From an uncultured Bacteroidota bacterium (lineage in GTDB: Bacteria > Bacteroidota > Bacteroidia > Bacteroidales > VadinHA17): DNA of 64,000 bases. Within the stretch, counting starts at the first letter, position 1. The number at the start of each line of letters is the position of its first letter. This document shows, piece by piece, positions 54,108-62,356 of the stretch. The notes below the pieces were generated by a model. That model did no database searches. It saw nothing but the letters and a program-made list of their open reading frames with translations, and had not been told where the DNA came from. The DNA is taken from the NCBI GenBank assembly GCA_903824785.1, contig CAIJYD010000078.1, positions 304,611 to 368,610 of the forward strand, given 5' to 3'. The position numbers and the translations under genes are program-made.

Positions 54108-54351
54108 CCCCTCACTCAAAAAAGTGGGGGGTTCGCATTTCATAAATACGTCACAAGCAGGATTTTTTTTATAATTTTTTATGAAATCAGTTTTCCACAA
54201 ATTCTTACTGATTACGAGAAAATATCGATGTTGCACCCACATTGATAGGTGTACCCTCTTATTGTAAACAAAAGAAAGTCAGGATACGAACAGGAAATAA
54301 GTCAGTGACGGGGTCGCTGGCAGGGGGTGCTTATGGGGAATGGGGGTGGGG
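54108..54351. promoter_or_regulatory. Putative origin/regulatory region of the element (hairpins and G-quadruplex motif)
   Basis: Hairpin CCCCTCAC-N8-GTGGGGGG (54108-54131); hairpin CAGTGAC-GGG-GTCGCTG (54303-54319); GGGGG-N7-GGGG-N3-GGGGG-N1-GGGG (54323-54351). Confidence 0.4.
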
Positions 54352-54544
54352 TTATAGTACCTATAAAAGCCAGTTTCAGTACAAATAAATAGACTGTTAT
54401 TTTTTTGGATAGTTATTCAGGTTTACCGAAATTAGAGGAAAATTAAAAACTGTATATGATTTTGCAATTTCTGAAATCTTTGAAAATGACCAGCATTTGG
54501 CTTAATTTTTGATGTAATAAGGATAGAACCCTAAAAATAATATC

Positions 54545-54901
54545 ATGAAGAAACTTATTTGGTTTTCGCTCATTTCACTCTTTTTCATTTCATGCGAGAA
54601 AGAAGATTATCTGATTCCAGCAAAAGAAATTCCTAATTGGTTGAAAGCTGATATTCAAAAACAGGAACAAACAATCAAAGATTCACCACAACTGATGAAT
54701 TCTTATGGTGCTTGGCTACGTTATAAATGGCAAAATGATTATTATTTCGAATACCATAATGATTTAAGTTCTAATTCTCCCAAAGCAACTTCATCTGATG
54801 GTGTTACACATATTGAGGTTTGGGATGCAAACACTGATTACTATAAGGAGAAATGTTGCAAGGTTTACGTTTGGAAAGCACCTGAAGCCAGAGATTATTA
54901 A
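54545..54901 (+). CDS. Small lipoprotein carried by the element
   Basis: MKKLIWFSLISLFFISCEKEDYL lipobox; 118 aa. Confidence 0.65.
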   Translation: MKKLIWFSLISLFFISCEKEDYLIPAKEIPNWLKADIQKQEQTIKDSPQLMNSYGAWLRYKWQNDYYFEYHNDLSSNSPKATSSDGVTHIEVWDANTDYYKEKCCKVYVWKAPEARDY

Positions 54902-54928
54902 ATTATACAGAATTAGGATTAAGACACG

Positions 54929-55402
54929 TCATTTCTCTGATTTGATATATGCCATTAAATCTAAATGGTTAATGCGAATCTGACCATGTATGCGAATTGC
55001 TTTTAGAGTATGGTCATGCACCATTTTATATACAGTTGGTCTACTGCATGAAAGCATTTCACCAACCTCATTAATGGAGTAGAACTTGTAATTAAGCAAG
55101 TACTTCGAAACACTTTCCTCAACATCGTAAATCTTACGTGCATCAACAATGGTAAATTCTTTCTTTATATATGGATAAGTGTCTGATACATCAAATTCAT
55201 GATAGACTATGCCCCGATTAAGAAGAAATTGGTTCAAGTCATCAATACTATTGAATTTTAAATCTAATGGAATAAATTCATACGATGGATACAACGCAAC
55301 AATTTTAAAATGGGAAAGATATTGGTTCGCTCTCGCAAAGTGTTCGAACCGCATTCTTAATCGGTACTTAGGATGAATTTCATCAGGGAATACTACTGCC
55401 AT
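54929..55402 (-). CDS. HTH_17/excisionase-like DNA-binding protein with a novel N-terminal domain
   Basis: C-terminal FYSINEVGEMLSCSRPTVYKMVHDHTLKAIRIHGQIRINHLDLMAYIKSEK. Confidence 0.7.
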   Translation of the reverse strand: MAVVFPDEIHPKYRLRMRFEHFARANQYLSHFKIVALYPSYEFIPLDLKFNSIDDLNQFLLNRGIVYHEFDVSDTYPYIKKEFTIVDARKIYDVEESVSKYLLNYKFYSINEVGEMLSCSRPTVYKMVHDHTLKAIRIHGQIRINHLDLMAYIKSEK

Positions 55403-55414
55403 ATAATTTAGGTT

Positions 55415-56692
55415 TTACTTTTCAGTCTTACCAAAGGTCTTTGACCATAAATCCATTGCATTAACACGGGTCTGCTCTGTAATTGCAATATACTTCTTAA
55501 ATGAACGGAAATCAACATGACCAGTCATTGACATGATAACTTCGGGTCTTACTCCATTGATGAGGTTCTGTGTAATGAAAAATCTTCTGCCATGATGGCT
55601 TGACATGATTTCATGTTTTTTTAGCGGGTCTTGAATTTCTTTGTTCCCACGATAAGTTATTCTCATTATTGGTTGAGCTATTCCAACATGCTCACATAGT
55701 TCTTTGATATAATCATTATACTTTTGATTGCTGATGCTTATTGTTGAGGCATCGTAATTACACTCAGAAAGAATTTCCTGTGAGTTTTCATTCAATGGAA
55801 TTTGTAGCTTCTGTCTTGTTTTGGTGCTGTTCAAATAGATAGACTTGTTTCGAACATGGTTTTTTCTGATTTTTATAACATCGCTATATCTTAGTCCAGT
55901 AGAGCATTGCAATACGAACAACTTTCTTACACTTTCAAGCCTGTCATTTTCCACCTTTTTTAAGAGTAACCGAAATTCTTCTGGTTCAAGAGTTATCAGA
56001 GCAGGTGCAGGCTTACTTCTAATCTTATACTTTTTATAAGTCATATTAATCGGCAAACCTCTGTCTTGCTGGCTGTTTAAAAAGACTCTTAAGGTCTGAA
56101 GATTTTTTAAAATAGTGCTGTCTGCAAACAGTTTTGTTATCGCCTCATCAGAGTCTTTAGACTTTTCAACTATTTTAAGATGTGACAGGTATATTTCAAA
56201 TTTCTCAAAAAAGGTGTTGTCGATTTCGCTTAGCACAATCTTATCCTTTCTGTTTTTCTCAAACCCTGTCAGATGTGTTTTAAGGGTCTTAAAATCTTTA
56301 ATACCGTTGCGGGACATGGACTGGTCTTTTAACGTTACAAACGCATCGTAAATCTCAAAAAAATCAAGTGTAACGGGAGCGGTCTTTTCGATATAACGCT
56401 GTTTTATTGCAGATAACTGGAATCGACCCTTTTGTGATAGCTCGGCAATTATATCTGTTACTAATTCTTTTTGCGAAATCAACATTTGGTTGATTTTGTA
56501 GTAATCTTTAGACTTGCCACGAATAATCGACTGACTTTTTGCACTCCAACTGTCGGCATTGACTTTGATATTAGTTGGTATCCGAACCGTTTTTTTCTTT
56601 TCTGTTTGGTTTGACACACTTACTTCAACATAGACGGTGCAATCATTTGCTTTATTTGCCTTCGTGGCTTCAATCATTAATCTCGTATTCAT
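55415..56692 (-). CDS. Tyrosine recombinase/phage integrase family protein
   Basis: STGLRYSDVIKI (R), SSHHGRRFFITQNLINGVRPEVIMSMTGHVDFRSFKKYIAIT (HxxR...GH...Y). Confidence 0.93.
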   Translation of the reverse strand: MNTRLMIEATKANKANDCTVYVEVSVSNQTEKKKTVRIPTNIKVNADSWSAKSQSIIRGKSKDYYKINQMLISQKELVTDIIAELSQKGRFQLSAIKQRYIEKTAPVTLDFFEIYDAFVTLKDQSMSRNGIKDFKTLKTHLTGFEKNRKDKIVLSEIDNTFFEKFEIYLSHLKIVEKSKDSDEAITKLFADSTILKNLQTLRVFLNSQQDRGLPINMTYKKYKIRSKPAPALITLEPEEFRLLLKKVENDRLESVRKLFVLQCSTGLRYSDVIKIRKNHVRNKSIYLNSTKTRQKLQIPLNENSQEILSECNYDASTISISNQKYNDYIKELCEHVGIAQPIMRITYRGNKEIQDPLKKHEIMSSHHGRRFFITQNLINGVRPEVIMSMTGHVDFRSFKKYIAITEQTRVNAMDLWSKTFGKTEK

Positions 56693-56701
56693 TTCCGTAT
56701 A

Positions 56702-56719
56702 TTCTAACTATATTCTAAC
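56702..56719 (+). repeat. Candidate integrase arm-type sites, right end
   Basis: TTCTAACTATATTCTAAC: two TTCTAAC copies; inverted GTTAGAA at 56807-56813 beside the core repeat. Confidence 0.5.
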
Positions 56720-56815
56720 TTAATACATGTAAATATACGTAAAAGAATTGAAACAGTTCTTATTTAAAATTAGTATTCTGATAGTTAGCCATGTTCAAAT
56801 AGGTAGGTTAGAATA

Positions 56816-56828
56816 CGGTCTTCCACCC
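56816..56828 (+). repeat. attR core direct repeat
   Basis: CGGTCTTCCACCC, copy of tRNA-His 3' end. Confidence 0.85.
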
Positions 56829-56835
56829 TAAAAAG

Positions 56836-56866
56836 AAAAGGCTGTCACTTAGTGGCGGCCTTTTCC
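56836..56866 (+). terminator. Terminator immediately beyond attR (probably the original tRNA-His terminator)
   Basis: AAAAGGCTGTCAC-TTA-GTGGCGGCCTTTT, 13-bp stem with wobbles. Confidence 0.75.
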
Positions 56867-56975
56867 TTTTAAATTTGTTTATCATGAATGCGACTCTTTT
56901 AATTGAACCCACTATCTTACATATTGCTTCACTATTACAAAATATTGTATCTTTATGGCTCTGGAATTTCAATAA

Positions 56976-57368
56976 ATGTCAACTGAGAATAATATTAAAG
57001 CTTACAAGGAATGGATTTTGCAGTCAGATTATGACTACGAAACTGCCGAAGCTATGTTTTCTGCCACAAGGTACGTATATGCGGTTTTCATGTGTCATTT
57101 GTGTATAGAAAAGATAGTTAAATCGCAATATGTAAAACGATACAATAAAGTAGCTCCCAGGAGTCATAATCTGCTTTGGCTTGCCGAAGAAATTAAACTC
57201 GAATTTCCTGAACATCTCTATCGGTTTGTATTCCAGCTTAACGATGCTTCCTTACCAACAAGATACCCACAAGAACTTATGTCTTCAATTAAATTTTACT
57301 CAAAGGCAATTACACTTGAGATTCTGAACAAAACAAAAGAACTGCAGGAATGGATAAAGAAACAGTAA
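56976..57368 (+). CDS. HEPN domain protein
   Basis: YKEWILQSDYDYETAEAMFSATRYVYAVFMCHLCIEKIVKSQYVKRYNKVAPRSHNLLWLAEEI. Confidence 0.85.
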   Translation: MSTENNIKAYKEWILQSDYDYETAEAMFSATRYVYAVFMCHLCIEKIVKSQYVKRYNKVAPRSHNLLWLAEEIKLEFPEHLYRFVFQLNDASLPTRYPQELMSSIKFYSKAITLEILNKTKELQEWIKKQ

Positions 57369-57664
57369 CAACTATTATCACTTTTATTAAAGAAGAGCTT
57401 CATTTAAAGGGAATTAAATTGTTTGGTGTTGCTCTGTTTGGCTAACAGCTAAGTGGATCATCAAAGACTGATAGTGATATCGATTTAATTATTATTTCCG
57501 AGAATTTTAAAAATAAAAATATCTTTGAACGTTCCGATCTTACGATGGATACGGAGATAAAAGCATTAAAAAAATTCCAGGTACCAATGGATATTCTTAA
57601 AATGACTACAGAAGAATATAACAACAGTTTACTTAATAAAAGATTCTATGCTCAGTTGATATAA
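57350..57664 (+). pseudogene. MNT-type nucleotidyltransferase interrupted by an in-frame TAA
   Basis: MDKETVTTIITFIKEELHLKGIKLFGVALFG*QLSGSSKTDSDIDLIIISENFKNKNIFERSDLTMDTEIKALKKFQVPMDILKMTTEEYNNSLLNKRFYAQLI*; stop at 57443-57445. Confidence 0.82.
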
Positions 57665-57736
57665 TTGAGATAAACCCTAACCCTGAAAACGGAGAGTCGT
57701 CTATTAAACGATGAAAATTCAGAGTAACAAAATCAA

Positions 57737-57964
57737 ATGGAACAACAACTTCACACAATGCTGCCCGGGTTAATCACCACAATAATTATCCTTGCAGCCT
57801 GGGAATATGTCTGGAAACTGATTGCTTTATGGAAAGCAGGGCGAAATAACCATCTGGCATGGTTTATTTGTATAGCGGTTATTAACACTATTGGAATTTT
57901 GCCAATCATTTATATTCTGTTGCAGAGGAAAAACAAAAACACCCCCTCAGAAAAACCGGTTTGA
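57737..57964 (+). CDS. DUF5652-type small membrane protein
   Basis: IIILAAWEYVWKLIALWKAGRNNHLAWFICIAVINTIGILPIIYILLQRK. Confidence 0.7.
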   Translation: MEQQLHTMLPGLITTIIILAAWEYVWKLIALWKAGRNNHLAWFICIAVINTIGILPIIYILLQRKNKNTPSEKPV

Positions 57965-58162
57965 GCTACCAGGAGTTTTTACGACCGCACTCTTCTTCGC
58001 TAAAGCTGTATGAAAGCGCATAGGGGAGGCAAAAAACGAAGCCCGAAAAGCAATTTTTTATTCATGATTAGTGATAGTCATAAAATAAAAAATCATTTCA
58101 AAAAAGTTTAATTATACCTGAATATTCTGGTAATTGACTATTTTTGCATTTCAAACTTTCGT

Positions 58163-58450
58163 ATGAAACAGAAGAAACCAGACATAGAAATTACTGAGCT
58201 GTTCATGGCAAAAGCCGATTGGAACAGAACATTTATTGGTACAATCACACGTTTTACCAATGAAGATGGAAGTAAATTTGTAACAGGTGAGGTATTTGTG
58301 GAAGATGGCGACATCTGGTCAATGGCAGATAACAATATGGAGCTTGCCAGAAACCTTGACGGCATCTGTCAGCTCAAACTGGATTATGGTATTCATACCG
58401 ATACCGGCAGAACTGAAGATATATATGGTGATCTGTTTTTTCTCAATTAA
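58163..58450 (+). CDS. Hypothetical protein
   Basis: 95-aa ORF with plausible composition; no recognised family. Confidence 0.5.
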   Translation: MKQKKPDIEITELFMAKADWNRTFIGTITRFTNEDGSKFVTGEVFVEDGDIWSMADNNMELARNLDGICQLKLDYGIHTDTGRTEDIYGDLFFLN

Positions 58451-58612
58451 AGATTCAAACACCAACAACCGGAAACCGAACCTCCAGAAAGGCTGAACGC
58501 GATTATTTCAATGCCTTCACAGTCATTATAACACCAACATAAAACTACTTTACTATCTGCGATTCTCCCGGATAGTACATTATCAAATATGTAATTTCAA
58601 GCCTGCAGAACT

Positions 58613-61396
58613 CTATCCTTGTTTCGTCATTTTGGTCCCATCACTCTTTTTAAAGCTGTAATATTTTGAATAAGCAAAATACGACAGTGCTGTAAGAACA
58701 ATAACAGCTATATAAACAAATGAAGGTACCGGAACCGGATCTCCTGATGCATATGAATGAAGTCCTGATAAATAATAGTTCACTCCGAAATAGGTCATCA
58801 GAACCGATGAAAAGGCAAAAAGCGAAATCAGATTAAAGGTGAAAATATCTTTCATCCCCGGAATATTACGGCTATGTATTACAATACTGTATAAGATAAC
58901 TGTAATAAGCGACCATGTCTCTTTTGGATCCCATCCCCAGTACCGGCCCCATGATTCATTTGCCCAGACTGCCCCAAGGAAGGTTCCTATTGTAAGGAAA
59001 TAGAGCCCTAACGTCAGCGTTTTATAATTAATCACAGTAAGCTCGTCAATGGTAACTGCTATCCTCTCCCGGTTTTTATCATTCGATAGTGCAAGCAGTA
59101 TCATTGTGATAAGTCCGAGTATGGCTCCAAGTCCGAGAAAACCATAACTGCCGGTAATAACAGATACATGGAGGGTAAGCCAGTATGATTTGAGAACGGG
59201 TACGAGATTGGTTATCTCCGGATCCATAAAGCTGAGATGGGCAACCATCAGTGTCATTGAGGCCAGTACGGCAGTTGCTGAAAGGGCAAAAGCCGATTTG
59301 CGGCTGAAAATAAATCCGGCCAGAATAGTTACCCATGAGATAAATATCATCGATTCGTATCCGTTACTCATTGGCGAACGACCGGCAATATACCATCTCA
59401 GACCCAGGCCGAAGGTATGGAAAAGGAACCCCGCAAAAAGCAGTATTCCAAGAATCCTTACAAAAAGAGTTGTCTCTTTTTTACCTCTGATAACCATGGT
59501 AATCAGCCCGATAAGCATTATCAGACCAATTGTTGCATAAAAAGGGAAGAGCCTTTCAAAAATGCTCATCTTATAATATAGTACTTCAGAATTAATTTTC
59601 GCCTTTGAAGGAAGAGCATATCCTGCAAACCTCGACTGATAATCACTTATCGATACCACAACCTGACGGGCTGTAGCAATGTTATTTGTCTGAAGAGCGT
59701 CAACAAAAACAGGAATTATATTTTTCAGATAGAGTGAATCATCTTTACTTCCAGCCTTTTCCAAAGCTGCCTGAGGAGATACCCAGTCGTGTGTTCCGTC
59801 TCTGAGAGGAAATAATTTCAGAAAATCACCTTTTGAGATCATATAGATGATATTCACCCTTTCATCGATTTTCATTACCTCTTTATCTAGTTTATTCCTT
59901 TCACCCGGGGCTTTTGAATAGGCCCGGTTAACCTCTTCAGATATTTTGTAAGTACCGCTGCCGTCGAGATTTACAAGGTCGGTAAATGAAGCATATTTCC
60001 CTCTTACACCAATCTTATCCTGAATATCCTTATTTGCAACTCTTATCATCGGAACATCCTTCCAGTTGTCAAAATCGAGATAGAGCCCGAGAAAAACCTG
60101 AATGGAACTCATCCCTTCAAACTCATTTTCCCTGGTAACCTTTCGAAGAATATCGTTACTAAGAGTGAAAAGAGGCTTTGTCCTTCCTTTCTGATCCTGA
60201 ACAAGGACTTTCCCAAACTCCTCAGATACACTCTTGTCAGGAATCAGTTTCTGACCATTTACAGCGGCAAGACCAGACAGAAAGAGGAAAAGAATAATTA
60301 TTGGAGCCGATTTTCTTATGTTCGACTGCCAGTAAGCCGGGGTGATATTCCGGAATACAGTGTTTTTGCTCAGAAGCGACAGAATAATAAATAGGAAGAG
60401 CAGACCATAACCGGTATAAGTAACAACCATTCCGGCCATATCGTGATTAACAGACAATACTGTACCTTGTTCATCCTGGTCGTATGAAGACTGGTAAAAA
60501 CGATACCCTTTATATTTTAAGATATTGTTCATGAAGATCATAAAAGGTTTCGTAACATTATCAGCTTTATCGATAAGAACAACATCACTTTTATACCCTG
60601 ACGGGCTAGTTGATCCCGGGTATCTTTCGAGAACAAAATCATTGAGTTTAATTATGAAAGGAAGTATTGTCCCCTCAGAACCATAAGTGATCTCCACTGT
60701 TTTACCATCCATTATACAGGAGCCGGAAGAGACTTTCTCATCCTGCTTATCCCACAGATAAATTGTTGCAGATTCAGTACCTCTGAAGAGATGAAATATA
60801 AATGCACTCAGACCGGTATTCTGTTCTGCAGGATCGACCGCTACTGCTTTAACTTCCCCGGTATTTGTTGATGACATTGCAGCATTCGGGATAATCTTTG
60901 CAAGAACCAGTTCATAATCCTTATTATTGATATTCAGGGTCTTCTTGTAATCGTCGGCCGAAACAGATGTCATTGAATATTTATCCAGATGGCTGTCAGT
61001 AACAGCTCCCTTGTCATCTTTAATGGCATATCCGATATACTTTTCATTCGAAAAACATCTATTCTGTTCTTCTCCTTCACGAATATGAATTGATCCTTCC
61101 CAGCCGAAATAACGTGTTATTCCTGCCCCTGCAATCATAAGAATAAATGAAATATGAAAAAGGAAGACAGGAAGTTTTTCTTTTCTGTAAAGTTTTAAAA
61201 CAATAAGTCTTCCAACGAGATTTACTGCAAGAAGAAGCAAGATCAACTCGAACCACTTTGTGCTATAAACCATACTATAAGCAGCCGGTGAACCAAAATC
61301 ATTCTCAATAAAGGTTGCTGCAGCCATTGCTCCGGCAAACAGAATAAATAAGATCCCCATTAAAACCGGAGAAAAAAGAAATTTCAGATGTTTCAT
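58613..61396 (-). CDS. Cytochrome c biogenesis protein, ResB/CcsB-CcsA fusion type
   Basis: 927 aa; N-terminal ResB-like; C-terminal NGYESMIFISWVTI, WANESWGRYWGWDPKETWSLIT CcsA WWD motif. Confidence 0.92.
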   Translation of the reverse strand: MKHLKFLFSPVLMGILFILFAGAMAAATFIENDFGSPAAYSMVYSTKWFELILLLLAVNLVGRLIVLKLYRKEKLPVFLFHISFILMIAGAGITRYFGWEGSIHIREGEEQNRCFSNEKYIGYAIKDDKGAVTDSHLDKYSMTSVSADDYKKTLNINNKDYELVLAKIIPNAAMSSTNTGEVKAVAVDPAEQNTGLSAFIFHLFRGTESATIYLWDKQDEKVSSGSCIMDGKTVEITYGSEGTILPFIIKLNDFVLERYPGSTSPSGYKSDVVLIDKADNVTKPFMIFMNNILKYKGYRFYQSSYDQDEQGTVLSVNHDMAGMVVTYTGYGLLFLFIILSLLSKNTVFRNITPAYWQSNIRKSAPIIILFLFLSGLAAVNGQKLIPDKSVSEEFGKVLVQDQKGRTKPLFTLSNDILRKVTRENEFEGMSSIQVFLGLYLDFDNWKDVPMIRVANKDIQDKIGVRGKYASFTDLVNLDGSGTYKISEEVNRAYSKAPGERNKLDKEVMKIDERVNIIYMISKGDFLKLFPLRDGTHDWVSPQAALEKAGSKDDSLYLKNIIPVFVDALQTNNIATARQVVVSISDYQSRFAGYALPSKAKINSEVLYYKMSIFERLFPFYATIGLIMLIGLITMVIRGKKETTLFVRILGILLFAGFLFHTFGLGLRWYIAGRSPMSNGYESMIFISWVTILAGFIFSRKSAFALSATAVLASMTLMVAHLSFMDPEITNLVPVLKSYWLTLHVSVITGSYGFLGLGAILGLITMILLALSNDKNRERIAVTIDELTVINYKTLTLGLYFLTIGTFLGAVWANESWGRYWGWDPKETWSLITVILYSIVIHSRNIPGMKDIFTFNLISLFAFSSVLMTYFGVNYYLSGLHSYASGDPVPVPSFVYIAVIVLTALSYFAYSKYYSFKKSDGTKMTKQG

Positions 61397-61453
61397 ATAA
61401 AAACTTATTTTTTAGATTTTAAACACAATCCGGAGTCCGGCTCCGGAACATTT

Positions 61454-62149
61454 TCAGCCCTTATCTGATATCAGATTCAGCTTTTGTCTGTCAAGTATCT
61501 TTATTTTTGAAGAGTCGGAATATATCACTCCTGAATCTTCAAGTTCTTTCAGAATACGTACAACGCATTCCTTGGCCATTGTTGTCATTTCTCCCAGTTC
61601 CTGGCGTGACAGGATCATATCATATTCGTCTTTATGAAAAACTTCATCGGCAAGATATAATAATACTTCAGCCAGACGCCCCGACATTCTCTTTTGTGCA
61701 AGATTTACCATGCGCAAATGTAATTTCAGCGATTTAGAACTGATATCTTCCAAAAGACTTTCAGCGAAATCTCCGTTTTCCTTAACAAGCTGCTTAAAAA
61801 TATCGAAGCTGATAAAACAGGCCTGAACAGCTGTAATTGCAGATACTGAATAGTTATGCCTTGAATTTACATAGGCTCCCGGGCCAAGGATTAATTGTCC
61901 GGGCATCGAAATACCCATAATGAAGTTTTTACCATTCAAACCTTCAATATATGACTTGGCGATACCGCTTGCCATAAACAAAGCATTAGAGGTCGGAGAT
62001 CCCTGTTTTAACATAATTTCTCCCGGCCTGAATGTAGCTTCGTACCTGTTGGCATTTATCAGTTGCAACTCACTTTCTGACAGAAGTTGAAAATTTTTCC
62101 ATCCGTGGGTGCAATTCTCACAATTGTTTATCAAATTGGTGACTGACAT
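61454..62149 (-). CDS. Crp/Fnr-family transcriptional regulator
   Basis: cNMP-like beta-roll FRPGEIMLKQGSPTSNALFMASGIAKSY; HTH LSRQELGEMTTMAKECVVRILKELEDSGVI. Confidence 0.92.
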   Translation of the reverse strand: MSVTNLINNCENCTHGWKNFQLLSESELQLINANRYEATFRPGEIMLKQGSPTSNALFMASGIAKSYIEGLNGKNFIMGISMPGQLILGPGAYVNSRHNYSVSAITAVQACFISFDIFKQLVKENGDFAESLLEDISSKSLKLHLRMVNLAQKRMSGRLAEVLLYLADEVFHKDEYDMILSRQELGEMTTMAKECVVRILKELEDSGVIYSDSSKIKILDRQKLNLISDKG

Positions 62150-62209
62150 TTTTCCTCTTTTAAGGGGTTCAAAAATAGATTATTATAAACACTTTAATCT
62201 GCAAAACTA

Positions 62210-62242
62210 ATAAATATCACTATATTAATTGATATTTATCAC
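62210..62242. promoter_or_regulatory. Inverted repeat and FNR-like box in the divergent Crp/Fnr-cytochrome intergenic region
   Basis: ATAAATATCA-N10-TGATATTTAT perfect 10-bp arms; TTGATATTTATCAC resembles TTGAT-N4-ATCAA. Confidence 0.55.
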
Positions 62243-62356
62243 ACAAAAACCATACATCTATCAATAATAAATATCGCAAATAGCATAGGATCTGTTAATA
62301 AGATAACAGATGGTTTGCCTAAATTGCAGTGCGAAATTTTTACCAAAAAACAGAAT

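Larger units (their letters stand above)
52642..56828. mobile_element. Small (about 4.2 kb) integrative element in the 3' end of tRNA-His
   Basis: 13-bp direct repeat CGGTCTTCCACCC at 52642-52654 and 56816-56828; tyrosine integrase at the distal end; HTH/excisionase-like, Rep_trans-like and lipoprotein genes inside. Confidence 0.85.

Noticed and set aside
57442-57624. 60-aa minus-strand ORF
   Set aside because: Antisense to the interrupted MNT nucleotidyltransferase frame, which has clear family motifs.
56871-57664. HEPN-MNT pair as part of the tRNA-His element
   Set aside because: It lies outside the right att repeat and the displaced tRNA terminator, so it is chromosomal relative to this element.
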